Assembly (NCBI RefSeq): GCF_021295395.1
Contig: NZ_JAIWOU010000001.1
Location: 2,175,001 to 2,239,000, forward strand
DNA: 64,000 nucleotides
Direction of reading: 5' to 3'
Source of the DNA: Komagataeibacter sp. FNDCR2
GTDB taxonomy: Bacteria; Pseudomonadota; Alphaproteobacteria; Acetobacterales; Acetobacteraceae
Within the stretch, counting starts at the first letter, position 1. Each line of letters begins with the position of its first letter. The notes under the pieces were generated by a model. It worked only from the letters and a program-made list of their open reading frames with translations, was not told the DNA's origin and ran no database searches. Below are positions 46,716 to 55,632 of the stretch, one piece after another. Both the position numbers and the translations under genes were made by a program.

Positions 46716-48179
46716 ATGCTGAATGAAACAACCCTGAAGCATCTTCCCGCCGGCGTGCAGGCGCCACATTACCAACCGGGGGAAGTGGGGCGCGGGATCG
46801 TTCATTTTGGTGTGGGCAATTTTTTCCGCGCGCATGAAGCCTGGTATGTGGACAAATGCCTCGCCCTGCCCGGACAGTCGGAATGGGGGATCGTGGGCGT
46901 GGGCCTGAGCGGTGGCGCGCGCAGCGAGGCCAAGGCCCACGCCTTCCAGCAGCAGGACTGCCTGTATTCCCTGACCGAAGTCACGGCCGATGGCGTGCGC
47001 ACGGTGTCCGTGATCGGGGCCCTGCGTGAATATCTGCTGGCCCCCGCCAACCCCGATGCGGTGCTGGCCCGCCTTGTCGACCCGAAGACACGCATCGTCA
47101 GCATGACGATAACGGAGGGTGGCTACAATATTGACGAGGAAACCGGGCGTTTCAGGCTCGATACCCCGGCCATCCGCGCCGATCTGGACAACCCCCGCCA
47201 GCCCGCCACCGTGTTCGGCTACGTGGTCGAGGCCCTGCGCCGCAGGCGGGCGGCGGGCACGGGACCGTTTACCGTCCTGTCATGCGACAACCTGCGCAGC
47301 AATGGCCATGTCGCGCATGAAGCCTTTGTGGGGTACGCCCGCGCGCTGGATGCGGACCTGGCGGCGTGGATCGAGGCCAATGTCACCTTTCCCTGCTCCA
47401 TGGTGGACCGCATCACCCCCGGCGTGGACGCGGCGACATGCAGGGCGCTGAACGAAGCCAGCGGGCTGGACGATGAACTGCCCGTGCTGGCGGAAGATTT
47501 CAGCCAGTGGGTGCTGGAGGACAAATTCTGCAACGGCCGCCCCGCGCTGGAAAAGGTCGGGGTGGAGTTCGTGCAGGACGTTGCGGGCTATGAGCAGGTG
47601 AAGGTGCGCATGCTCAACGCGGCGCATATCCTGCTGGGCTCGGCCGGGCTGCTGCTGGGCTATCGCTACGCCCATGAAACGGTGGAGGACGCGGATCTGG
47701 AGCGTCTGGCCAATGCCTACTGGACACAGGACGCGATGCCCCAGATCGACGCCCCGGCGGGTGTGGATCTCGATGCCTACCGCAGGCGTCTGCTCAGCCG
47801 GTTTTCCAACCCGGCGGTCGCGGATACGCTGCTGCGCATATGCAGTGATGGCGCATCCAAGGTCCGGGTCTTCTGGACCGATACCGTGCGCCGGTCGCTG
47901 GCCAGCGGCCACCCGCTTGACCGGATTGCCTTCGGCATCGCCGCCTATCTGGAAATGCTGCGTGGGCGCGACGAGAAGGGGCAGGCCTATACCCCCATCG
48001 AACCGACGCTGGATGCGGATGAACTGGCGCTGGCCCGTGCCGATGACCTGTCGGCCGGTCTGGCGCTGTCCGCGTTCGATGGCTGGCGCGACATGGACAC
48101 CACGGCGCTTGACGCGGCGGTCATCGCCGCGCGCCGCTCCATCCGCGCGCGCGGGCTGCGCGCCAGCCTTCCGGCGTAA
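46716..48179 (+). CDS. mtlK: Mannitol 2-dehydrogenase-type long-chain polyol dehydrogenase
   Basis: Oxidises mannitol to fructose (or the reverse) with NAD(P). 487 aa, the normal size of the family. N-terminal nucleotide-binding motif GIVHFGVGNFFRAHEAWYVD, then SMTITEGGYN, SCDNLRSNG, SMVDRITP, EDFSQWVLEDKF and catalytic-region KVRMLNAAHILLG with its lysine and histidine. An AAGGAG ribosome site precedes ATG 46716. A polyol-type MFS carrier lies 6 kb downstream. Confidence 0.93.
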   Translation: MLNETTLKHLPAGVQAPHYQPGEVGRGIVHFGVGNFFRAHEAWYVDKCLALPGQSEWGIVGVGLSGGARSEAKAHAFQQQDCLYSLTEVTADGVRTVSVIGALREYLLAPANPDAVLARLVDPKTRIVSMTITEGGYNIDEETGRFRLDTPAIRADLDNPRQPATVFGYVVEALRRRRAAGTGPFTVLSCDNLRSNGHVAHEAFVGYARALDADLAAWIEANVTFPCSMVDRITPGVDAATCRALNEASGLDDELPVLAEDFSQWVLEDKFCNGRPALEKVGVEFVQDVAGYEQVKVRMLNAAHILLGSAGLLLGYRYAHETVEDADLERLANAYWTQDAMPQIDAPAGVDLDAYRRRLLSRFSNPAVADTLLRICSDGASKVRVFWTDTVRRSLASGHPLDRIAFGIAAYLEMLRGRDEKGQAYTPIEPTLDADELALARADDLSAGLALSAFDGWRDMDTTALDAAVIAARRSIRARGLRASLPA

Positions 48180-48191
48180 TCCTTGCCGGGG

Positions 48192-48740
48192 TCAGGGGGC
48201 AGGGGAAATGGCGCGGCGCATCGGGCAGGCATCCGCGCCATAACTCCGCGTGACCTGTGGCGGTATGTCGGCCATGGGCGTGAAGCCCAGATGCGCCCAG
48301 ACCGCCCGCGCGCCCTCGGCCGCCATAAGGGCAAGCCATGATATGCCCTGCCGCCGGGCCTGCGCCGCCATGAGCCCGAGTGCCGCATGCGTATCGCCCC
48401 GCCCGCGCAGGGAGGGCAGGATGGCGATGTCATGCAGGTACCAGCAATCCGCCGCCTCGGGCAGGCGGCGCAGGTATGTATCCAGTGCGGGGGGTGAGGC
48501 CATGCGCCAGGGGTGGCTCAATACGTACCCCCCCACACCGCCGGTGGGGCCGGGCAGGATCAGGCAGCCCGGCGGGCACAGGCTGTGGCGTTCCTCCAGT
48601 ATGGCGGGCCGTTCCGGACAGGCGGGGTGCAGGCGTTCGGCCAGCGCGCTTACGGCGGGCAGATCCCGTGCCTCCATGGGACGCCACCGGCCATGGATCG
48701 GGGCCGCCATGGGTGCGACCGGATGGTCGGAATGGGTCAT
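48192..48740 (-). CDS. GNAT-family N-acetyltransferase
   Basis: 182 aa from ATG 48738-48740, with GGAAGGGAAG upstream; the frame stays open to 48953 but without family likeness. The acetyl-CoA core is ADCWYLHDIAILPSLRGRGD, with the P-loop-like RGRGDTHAALGL, then WAHLGFTPM. Substrate unknown. Divergent from the ModE-like gene. Confidence 0.75.
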   Translation of the reverse strand: MTHSDHPVAPMAAPIHGRWRPMEARDLPAVSALAERLHPACPERPAILEERHSLCPPGCLILPGPTGGVGGYVLSHPWRMASPPALDTYLRRLPEAADCWYLHDIAILPSLRGRGDTHAALGLMAAQARRQGISWLALMAAEGARAVWAHLGFTPMADIPPQVTRSYGADACPMRRAISPAP

Positions 48741-48822
48741 GATTTGAAACTTCCCTTCCAGAAGAAGCCGTTTCCGGTAAAAACGACCAGTGGTATAGCT
48801 GCTGGCGGGAGTAAGAAGAACC

Positions 48823-49167
48823 ATGACTGAAATGCGGCTGACGTTGCGGCTCGACGCGAATGGCACCCCCCTGCTTGGGCACGGCAAGATCCGGCTGCTT
48901 GAACAGATCGGCCGGACGGGCTCCATTTCAGCCGCGGCGCGGGTGATGGGCATGTCCTACCGCCGGGCCTGGCTGCTGGTCGAGGCCATGAACACCGCCT
49001 TCACGCAGCCGCTGGTCTCCGCGCGGCCCGGCGGCGGCGGCGGCGCCGGGCTTTCGCCCCAGGGGGAAGCCGTGCTGCGCCTGTACCGTGAAATCGAGGA
49101 CGCGGCCCGTGACGCGACCCGTGCCCCGCTTGAGGCATTGGGGGCGATGTGCGCGCCCGCGCCGTGA
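48823..49167 (+). CDS. ModE N-terminal-type winged-helix regulator
   Basis: 114 aa, DNA-binding domain only. The segment LLEQIGRTGSISAAARVMGM followed by SYRRAWLLVEAMN is the helix-turn-helix of ModE/LysR-like molybdate regulators. Five consecutive glycines interrupt the wing loop. The molybdate-binding Mop domains of full ModE are absent, so it may sense nothing itself or act through a partner. AGAAGAACC precedes ATG 48823. No mod transport genes are seen nearby. Confidence 0.8.
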   Translation: MTEMRLTLRLDANGTPLLGHGKIRLLEQIGRTGSISAAARVMGMSYRRAWLLVEAMNTAFTQPLVSARPGGGGGAGLSPQGEAVLRLYREIEDAARDATRAPLEALGAMCAPAP

Positions 49168-49260
49168 AAAAGCCATGAGTGTGATGATCACACTCATACC
49201 AGCACCTGCCTGGCCAGAACAGGAAGCCAGAACAAGAAGAATGAACCGGAGTTCAGCGCA

Positions 49261-50784
49261 GTGTTACGACGTGATTTCATGAAAGCGGGAACCGCCCTTT
49301 CCGCCCTGGCCCTGTCGGGCATGGGCGCGATACGGCCCGCCAGGGCGACCCAGAGCAGTAATTTCGATTCCACGACAGTACGCACCCTGGCGCACCAGCT
49401 TTCGCAGCAGGCCTATCAGGCCCCGTCGCAGACCCTGCCCTCCGCCCTGCGCAACCTGAATTTCGATCAGTACAACTCCATGTCCTTCCGCTCGGAACAG
49501 GCATTGTGGCATGGGGAGAATCTGGGTTTCGATGTCGAGTTCTTTCCGCGCGGCTATCTGTACGCGCCCCGCATCGACATGCATGAAGTCATTGATGGGC
49601 AGTCGCGCCCCATTACCTTCAGCCCGGACATGTTCGACTACGGAGATCCCGCCCTGCGGGTGAATGATGATATCGGCTTTGCGGGCCTGCGCCTGCGCGC
49701 GCCGATCAATACACCCGGTGTCATGGAGGAATTCTGCGTCTTCCTGGGCGCATCCTATTTCCGCGCCGTGGCGAAGGGGCAGAATTACGGCCTGTCGGCA
49801 CGCGGCTTCGCGAATGGCACGGGGGATCCGGCGGGGGAGGAGTTCGCCCTGTTCCGCGCCTTCTGGCTGGAAAAGCCCAAGGCGGGGGTGGATAGCGTCG
49901 TGGTGCATGCGCTGCTTGACAGTCCCTCCCTTGCCGGGGCGTTCCGCTTTACCATCCGGCCGGGCGAGACCACGGTGTTCGATGTCCAGTCCTATCTCTA
50001 CCCGCGCAAGGCCATTGCGGAATCCGGCATCGCGCCGCTGACGGGCATGTTCTATTTCGATGCCAACGACCGCACCCGCGTCGATGACTGGCGGCCCGCC
50101 GCCCATGACAGCGAGGGACTTTCGATGTGGACAGGCAGCGGCCAGCAGTTGTGGCGGCCGCTGCGCAACCCGCGTGACCTGCAGTTCTCGGCCTTCAGCG
50201 ATGTCAGGCCGCATGGCTTCGGTCTCATGCAGCGCAAGCGCTCCTTTGCCGATTTCGAGGATGTGGCCCTGAATTATGAAAAGCGTCCCTCGCTCTGGAT
50301 CGAACCGATCGGGGACTGGGGCATGGGCGCGGTCGATCTGGTGGAAATTCCCACACCCAACGAGGTGAACGACAATATCGTCTCCTTCTGGCGCCCCCAG
50401 CAGCCGCTGGACCAGGGGCGCGAATATATCTTCACCTATCGCATGTACTGGGGCTGGGACACGCCGTGGCCCACGAAGCTCGCCCGCGTGGCCGCCACGC
50501 GCGTGGGGGAATCGACGGATGATTCGCATACCCGGTTCTTTGACCTCGACTTCGTGGGCGCGCCATTCCAGAACCTGCCGGACAAGCCGCATTTCCACCT
50601 GCAATGCCGGACTTCGGCGGGTGAAATCCGCAATGTGGTGGTCGAGCCGGTACCCGCCATCCATGGCTGGCGCAGCACGTTCGAATTCGCCCCGGGTGAT
50701 GCCAAGGTGGCGGAACTGAACTGCGTGCTGGCCGATGATAACGGCCCCGTATCGGAAGAATGGGTCTATCGATGGACGCCGTAG
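49261..50784 (+). CDS. opgG: Periplasmic glucan biosynthesis protein OpgG/OpgD
   Basis: Acts in the periplasm to shape or branch beta-glucan chains made by OpgH. 507 aa from GTG 49261. The N-terminus LRRDFMKAGTALSALALSG ends in ARA and is a twin-arginine (Tat) signal, more like OpgD than OpgG. The body has family motifs: LNFDQYNSMSFRSEQALWHGE in two parts, FFPRGYLY, YFRAVAKGQNYGLSARGFA, YFDANDR and RPHGFGLMQRKRSF. The start of opgH overlaps its end, so both form one operon. Confidence 0.93.
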   Translation: MLRRDFMKAGTALSALALSGMGAIRPARATQSSNFDSTTVRTLAHQLSQQAYQAPSQTLPSALRNLNFDQYNSMSFRSEQALWHGENLGFDVEFFPRGYLYAPRIDMHEVIDGQSRPITFSPDMFDYGDPALRVNDDIGFAGLRLRAPINTPGVMEEFCVFLGASYFRAVAKGQNYGLSARGFANGTGDPAGEEFALFRAFWLEKPKAGVDSVVVHALLDSPSLAGAFRFTIRPGETTVFDVQSYLYPRKAIAESGIAPLTGMFYFDANDRTRVDDWRPAAHDSEGLSMWTGSGQQLWRPLRNPRDLQFSAFSDVRPHGFGLMQRKRSFADFEDVALNYEKRPSLWIEPIGDWGMGAVDLVEIPTPNEVNDNIVSFWRPQQPLDQGREYIFTYRMYWGWDTPWPTKLARVAATRVGESTDDSHTRFFDLDFVGAPFQNLPDKPHFHLQCRTSAGEIRNVVVEPVPAIHGWRSTFEFAPGDAKVAELNCVLADDNGPVSEEWVYRWTP

Positions 50785-52949
50785 GCGGCCTGACATCATC
50801 GGGGCCGCCCACGCGCGGCCCGTCCACCCTGCTGCCGCAAGGCTGGTCCGCCCTGCCGCCCCCGGCGCCGCTGGACATGCCTGTCCATCCGCTGGCCGAT
50901 GCGCCGGACCTGCATGGGCGCGGGCCGGTCATGCCCACCCAGTGGCGCCTGATCGGGCTGCGGCGCCTTTTGGTCATTGGCGGCGCGGTGGCCATGACCG
51001 GGCTTGCCGGGTACGAAATGGACCTTGTGTTCAACGCCGTGCAGCGTTCCGTGGCCGGCATGGTCATGCTGGTGCTGTTTGTCGTGCTGTTTTTGTGGAT
51101 CGCGCTGGCCTTTACCTCCGCCATCGCGGGGTTCGGGTCGATGCTGGCGCATGGCGGGCTGGGGCTGGGCATTACGCGCACCGGGCCGCTGCCGCGCCTG
51201 TCCAGCCGCACGGCGCTGCTGATGCCCACCTATAACGAGGATCCGGGCCGGGTCATGGCCGGGCTGCGCGCCACCATCGACAGCCTGACCGCCACGTTGC
51301 AGGAACGCGCGTTCGATGTGTTCATCCTGTCCGATACGACCGACCCGGACATATGGGTAGCCGAAGAGGCCGCGTACATGGCCCTGTGCCGCGCGACGGG
51401 CTGGGGCGGGCGGCTGTTCTATCGCCGCCGCGCGGTCAATACCGACCGCAAGGCGGGCAATATCGCCCAATGGGTGCGTGCCTACGGCGCGGCCTACCAG
51501 CAGATGATCACGCTTGATGCCGACAGCGTCATGGCGGGCGACGTGATCGTGCGGCTGACGGCGGCCATGGAGCGCAACCCCGGCGTGGGGCTGATCCAGT
51601 CCCTGCCGGTCATTGTGAACGGATCGACCCTGTTCGCGCGCATGCAGCAGTTCGCGGGCCGCGTCTATGGTCCCCTGATCGCCCACGGCATTGCCTGGTG
51701 GCATGGGTCGGAAGGCAATTACTGGGGGCATAACGCCATCATCCGCACCAAGGCGTTTGCCGAACAGGCGGGACTGCCCCACCTGCCCGGCCGCAAGCCG
51801 TTCGGTGGCGCGATCATGAGCCATGACTTCGTGGAGGCCGCCCTTATGCGCCGGGGGGGCTGGGCCATCCACATGGTGCCTGCCCTGAGCGGATCGTATG
51901 AGGAAAGCCCCCCGTCACTGACCGATATCGCCATCCGTGACCGGCGCTGGTGCCAGGGCAACCTGCAGCATGCGAAGGTGATTTCCGCCAACGGCCTGCA
52001 CTGGGTCAGCCGCATGCACATGCTCATGGGCATCGGCTCCTACGTCACCGCGCCGCTGTGGCTGATCTTCCTGCTGGTCGGGATCGTGGTGTCCCTGCAA
52101 ACCCGCTTCTACAAACCCGAATATTTTGGCGACACCAAGCTGCTCTACCCCCACTGGCCCCATGTGGATCCGGTACAGGCGGAATACATGTTCCTGGGTA
52201 CCATGGTGGTGCTGCTGGCCCCCAAGATACTGGCGTACATCCTGCTGCTGATCGATGGCCCGCTGCGGCGGGGATGTGGCGGGGCCATCGCCGCCGCCGC
52301 CTCCATCATGGTGGAAACGGTCGTGGGCGGGCTGATGGCCCCGATCGCCATGCTGATCCAGACCGGGGGCGTCATTTCCATCCTGATGGGGCGCGATTCG
52401 GGCTGGAACGCGCAGCGGCGCGACGCGGGCAGCCTCCAGATCATGCATAATGTGCGGCTGTACATGGTGCATACCCTTATGGGCATGGCACTGGCCGCGG
52501 CGGCATGGAGCGTCTCGCTCCCGCTGTTCTTGTGGATGCTGCCGGTAACGCTCGGCCTGGTCTGCGCCATTCCCCTGACGGCGCTGACCGGCAGTACGGC
52601 GGTGGGGCAGGCGTTCCGGCGTGCCCACCTTCTGTTGATACCCGAGGAAACAGCCCCGCCCCCCGTGCTGAAGGAAGCCGTGACCTATATGGGCCGCATG
52701 GCGGGCCAGCCGGTGCCCGAAGCCATTGCCGCGCTGCGCGCGCGCGCCGAACTGCTCAGGGTGCATGAAATCCTGCTGCCGCCGCCCCGCCACCGGGGGG
52801 ATCCGATCAACCCCGCCCTTCTGGTCGGCCTGCTGAAGGTGCGCGAGGCCCCGGATCTGGCCACGGCGGTGCGTGAACTCGACCGTGCGGAAAAATCAGC
52901 CGTGCTGGGCAATGCAGAAGGGCTGCATCTTCTGGCGCAACTGCCCTGA
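50772..52949 (+). CDS. opgH: Glucans biosynthesis glucosyltransferase H
   Basis: Inner-membrane GT2 enzyme that makes and probably extrudes the linear beta-1,2-glucan backbone from UDP-glucose. 725 aa from ATG 50772, overlapping opgG by 13 bases; ATG 50760 is an alternative. Membrane helices lie near the N-terminus (about 60-115) and at the C-terminus. GT2 motifs: LLMPTYNEDP, FILSDTTDPDIW, ITLDADSVMAG and RDRRWCQGNLQH (the QxxRW-type site). Shorter at the N-terminus than the E. coli protein, as is usual in alphaproteobacteria. Confidence 0.95.
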   Translation: MDAVGGLTSSGPPTRGPSTLLPQGWSALPPPAPLDMPVHPLADAPDLHGRGPVMPTQWRLIGLRRLLVIGGAVAMTGLAGYEMDLVFNAVQRSVAGMVMLVLFVVLFLWIALAFTSAIAGFGSMLAHGGLGLGITRTGPLPRLSSRTALLMPTYNEDPGRVMAGLRATIDSLTATLQERAFDVFILSDTTDPDIWVAEEAAYMALCRATGWGGRLFYRRRAVNTDRKAGNIAQWVRAYGAAYQQMITLDADSVMAGDVIVRLTAAMERNPGVGLIQSLPVIVNGSTLFARMQQFAGRVYGPLIAHGIAWWHGSEGNYWGHNAIIRTKAFAEQAGLPHLPGRKPFGGAIMSHDFVEAALMRRGGWAIHMVPALSGSYEESPPSLTDIAIRDRRWCQGNLQHAKVISANGLHWVSRMHMLMGIGSYVTAPLWLIFLLVGIVVSLQTRFYKPEYFGDTKLLYPHWPHVDPVQAEYMFLGTMVVLLAPKILAYILLLIDGPLRRGCGGAIAAAASIMVETVVGGLMAPIAMLIQTGGVISILMGRDSGWNAQRRDAGSLQIMHNVRLYMVHTLMGMALAAAAWSVSLPLFLWMLPVTLGLVCAIPLTALTGSTAVGQAFRRAHLLLIPEETAPPPVLKEAVTYMGRMAGQPVPEAIAALRARAELLRVHEILLPPPRHRGDPINPALLVGLLKVREAPDLATAVRELDRAEKSAVLGNAEGLHLLAQLP

Positions 52950-52969
52950 ACGGGGCGCGCAGGGGCCTG

Positions 52970-53425
52970 TCAGTCGCCTGATGTGCCCTGCGGGGCGGAA
53001 ATGGCTTCCTCCCCCTCATCACCGCCATCGATGGACATGACCGCGTCCAGCGCGTCACACAGCTTTTTCTGGTTCGGGCTGGCAAGGCTGCCGGGTGCTT
53101 CGCATACCTTGGCCGCATCCGGCACGCAGGATTCGGTTGCGTCCTCATAGTCGGATGTCATGACGTCATGCGCCAGCGACAGGTTGGGGTTATGCGCGTT
53201 CTCGCCCGCCTCATCGATGAATTTTTCCATCTTGTGCAGGTCTTCGAGTTTGTCGAGGCAGGCCTGGCTGGCCAGGTTGGGCTTGAGGCGCAGCACCCCC
53301 AGCGCGCGCTGCACCTTCTGCACGACCAGACTCTGGCCGTGGGCGGGGGGGCAGGGCAGCAGGGAAGCGCAGAGCAGTAACGCGACCGGCAATGCGGCAA
53401 GGCGTGAAGGCAGCTTGATGTTCAC
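52970..53425 (-). CDS. Uncharacterised secreted protein with four cysteines
   Basis: 151 aa. A signal peptide (KLPSRLAALPVALLLCASLLP) ends near AHGQS. The mature part is helical and acidic, with four cysteines (ASQACLDK, ATESCVPD, AKVCEAP, KKLCDAL) that could form two disulphides, and ends in an acidic tail. No family recognised. Convergent with opgH 20 bases away. Its upstream side is a long non-coding AT-rich region. Confidence 0.7.
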   Translation of the reverse strand: MNIKLPSRLAALPVALLLCASLLPCPPAHGQSLVVQKVQRALGVLRLKPNLASQACLDKLEDLHKMEKFIDEAGENAHNPNLSLAHDVMTSDYEDATESCVPDAAKVCEAPGSLASPNQKKLCDALDAVMSIDGGDEGEEAISAPQGTSGD

Positions 53426-54141
53426 CGTGACCGTTCCGTTTGTCCATATCCCGGTATGGGGTGCAGGGCGCCCGCCGTACTGGCGGGGGCCTGGCGTGAC
53501 TATGGCAGGAACCCGCCGGTTGGGAAAGATGGATCGGCCCCGCCCCGTGCCGCGCTGAAACAGGCTTCGGAATATATTGATATAATAAGGGGAAAATCGG
53601 AATCGTGGCGAAAATTCGAGAATTCTCTTACATTCTTGGGACTTTTTTAGTATAGATTGCTCCCACTGAATATATTTTTTGTGTTTTCGCGGAGGTTGGA
53701 AACTATCGGGTCACTGTGAAATCGTTCGGAACTGCAACGATTTCGTATATCTGACTGATTTATGGTCTTTCCAGCGTGAGAGATCACATGATCGTGCCCA
53801 TTTTTCGGTACGATTTTGTGTTTTTTCATCAGGTTGTTATTGCAATGCGTGCCATGTGGCGCGTTTTCCTGCTGGATTGATGGCGTCTGCCGGTAACGCG
53901 TATGGGGAAAAACAGGCCCGCCAGCATGTTGCGCTGGCGTTCTGGCGCGGATGCCCGCGCCGTCCGGCCCCTCTGCTGTAACCGGTCCGGGTGACTGCAC
54001 GCCCGAACTTGTGAAACTGAGGTTCCGCACTGGTGTTTCCGGCTAACCGGATCAGGCGGACGCAGCCTGCATCGACGCTCCGCAATGAGGTGGAGCCCCT
54101 CGTCTTCGTGTCGGCTGCCTGTGAAAGAGGAGAATCTCCCC
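53426..54141. other. Long AT-rich non-coding region upstream of MFS carrier
   Basis: About 715 bases without a credible gene; all short frames have poor codon use. The middle (53,560-53,870) is strongly AT-rich against a GC-rich background and contains a perfect inverted repeat at 53718-53744. It probably carries regulatory sites for the MFS gene and the secreted-protein gene. The last 150 bases are GC-rich and may form the MFS leader. Confidence 0.5.
53718..53744. promoter_or_regulatory. Perfect 9-bp inverted repeat in the AT-rich region
   Basis: GAAATCGTT (53718-53726) and AACGATTTC (53736-53744) around a 9-base centre: an 18-base two-fold spacing between half-site centres, typical of a dimeric regulator. 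It could also form an RNA hairpin. Confidence 0.45.
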
Positions 54142-55458
54142 TTGAAACAGACAGACAATCTGTCCGAATCAACGTCCTTTGCTGACCGGCTGGGCATTCC
54201 CGCCCCCCTGTTCTGGGGGTTTGTGGGGCTGCTGTTCTTCATGATCGGTGACGGGGTCGAGGCTGGCTATCTGGCCCCCTACCTTGAGGGGCATGGCGTT
54301 TCATCGCGGGATACCGCGCTTTTGTTCACCATTTACGGTGTGACCGTTTCCCTGTCCTCATGGGCGTCGGGGCCCTTGTCGGATCTGTGGGGGCCCAAGC
54401 GGGTCATGTGGATCGGGCTTGGCATCTGGGCGCTGTTCGAGGTGATGTTCCTGACCTTCGGCGTGGCGGTCAACAGCTACCCGATCATGCTGGCCGCCTA
54501 CACCATGCGTGGTTTCGGCTACCCGCTGTTCACCTACGGCTTTCTGGTCTGGATCGCGGCGGCGACACCGCCGCGCCAGCTCGGCTCGGCGGCGGGGTGG
54601 TTCTGGTTCGCCTTTTCCGGCGGCCTGCCCACGCTGGGTTCGCTGTTCGCCAGCTTCGCCATTCCGGTGATAGGCGAGATGGCCACGTTCTGGTCCTCGC
54701 TGGGGCTGGTCATGTTCGGCGGGCTGCTTGCGCTGCTGATGACGCATGAGCCGACCGGCACGAAGCGCCTTGCCCGTCCCGGCACGCCTGTCGGTACGAT
54801 CTTCTTCAGCTCCATCAGCATCCTGTGGCGTGAACCCAAGACGTTGATCGCCATGCTGGTGCGCACCATCAACACCTCGTCGGAATATGCGTTCCTCGTG
54901 ATCATGCCGGCGTTCTTTACCAAGGTGATCGGGTTCTCGCTGTCGCAGTGGCTCCAGCTCCTGTCGATCATTTTCCTGGCGAACATCCTGGTCAACCTCG
55001 TATCGGGCATGACGGCGGACCGGCTTGGCCATCGGGCCGTGGTGGCGATTGGCGGCGGTGTGGGCGCGGCCCTTACCGTGCCGATGTTCTATTACGTGCC
55101 GATGATGTTCCCCGGCAACTTCACCATCGCGGCCATCATGGGCGCGGTGTATGGCGCGACGATCGCCGCTTTCGTGCCGCTGTCGGGTCTCGTGCCGCAG
55201 ATCTGCCCCAAGGAAAAGGCCGCCGCGCTGTCCGCCCTCGGGCTGGGGGCTGGCGCCAGCACATGGGTTGGTCCGGCGATCGTGACATGGTTTGAATCAT
55301 GGCACGGGATTGAAGGGATCATCTGGATCTTCTCGGGCCTGTATGTGGCGTCCGCCCTCATGACCCTGGTGCTGACCATCTCGCCCGAAGCCCGCCGCCA
55401 TCTGGACGAAGCCGCGCTGCGTGGCGACATTGCCGAGGAACTGACCGTCGGCCACTGA
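54142..55458 (+). CDS. MFS transporter, polyol permease (RbtT/DalT/CsbX-like)
   Basis: 438 aa, twelve predicted helices. The start is TTG 54142 with AGGAG 9 bases upstream; the frame is open to 54085. The first helix LFWGFVGLLFFMIGDGVEAGYLAPYL (read as two pieces around IGDGVEAGY) is the pattern I associate with ribitol/arabinitol/mannitol carriers. The MFS loop motif GPLSDLWGPKRV is clear, and a second, MTADRLGHRAV, is seen in the other half. The mannitol dehydrogenase gene is 6 kb away. Followed by a strong terminator. Confidence 0.82.
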   Translation: MKQTDNLSESTSFADRLGIPAPLFWGFVGLLFFMIGDGVEAGYLAPYLEGHGVSSRDTALLFTIYGVTVSLSSWASGPLSDLWGPKRVMWIGLGIWALFEVMFLTFGVAVNSYPIMLAAYTMRGFGYPLFTYGFLVWIAAATPPRQLGSAAGWFWFAFSGGLPTLGSLFASFAIPVIGEMATFWSSLGLVMFGGLLALLMTHEPTGTKRLARPGTPVGTIFFSSISILWREPKTLIAMLVRTINTSSEYAFLVIMPAFFTKVIGFSLSQWLQLLSIIFLANILVNLVSGMTADRLGHRAVVAIGGGVGAALTVPMFYYVPMMFPGNFTIAAIMGAVYGATIAAFVPLSGLVPQICPKEKAAALSALGLGAGASTWVGPAIVTWFESWHGIEGIIWIFSGLYVASALMTLVLTISPEARRHLDEAALRGDIAEELTVGH

Positions 55459-55487
55459 TGGTCCTTTCGCTTCCGTCCGAATCTGCA

Positions 55488-55517
55488 AAAGGCCCGCTGT
55501 TTCAGCGGGCCTTTTTC
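55488..55517 (+). terminator. Rho-independent terminator of the MFS gene
   Basis: AAAGGCCCGCT pairs with AGCGGGCCTTT (11 bp, 5-base loop) followed by TTC. It is 29 bases after the stop. The A tract on the other side could make it work in both directions. Confidence 0.9.
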
Positions 55518-55592
55518 TTTGGCAGGCTGTTTGAAAAGCCAGTTCGGGAAGCGCCGCCTTCGCGCCGTGCGGCCCATGCGGGTCGCATGAAA

Positions 55593-55630
55593 AAAGGCCG
55601 GGGCTGCACCAGCACCCGGCCTTTCGTTTT
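55593..55630 (-). terminator. Rho-independent terminator of the small coiled-coil gene
   Basis: AAAGGCCGGG pairs with CCCGGCCTTT, with an inner GCTG/CAGC step and a 3-base loop. On the minus strand it is followed by a run of T; on the plus strand by CGTTTTTTT, so it is bidirectional. Confidence 0.85.
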
Positions 55631-55632
55631 TT

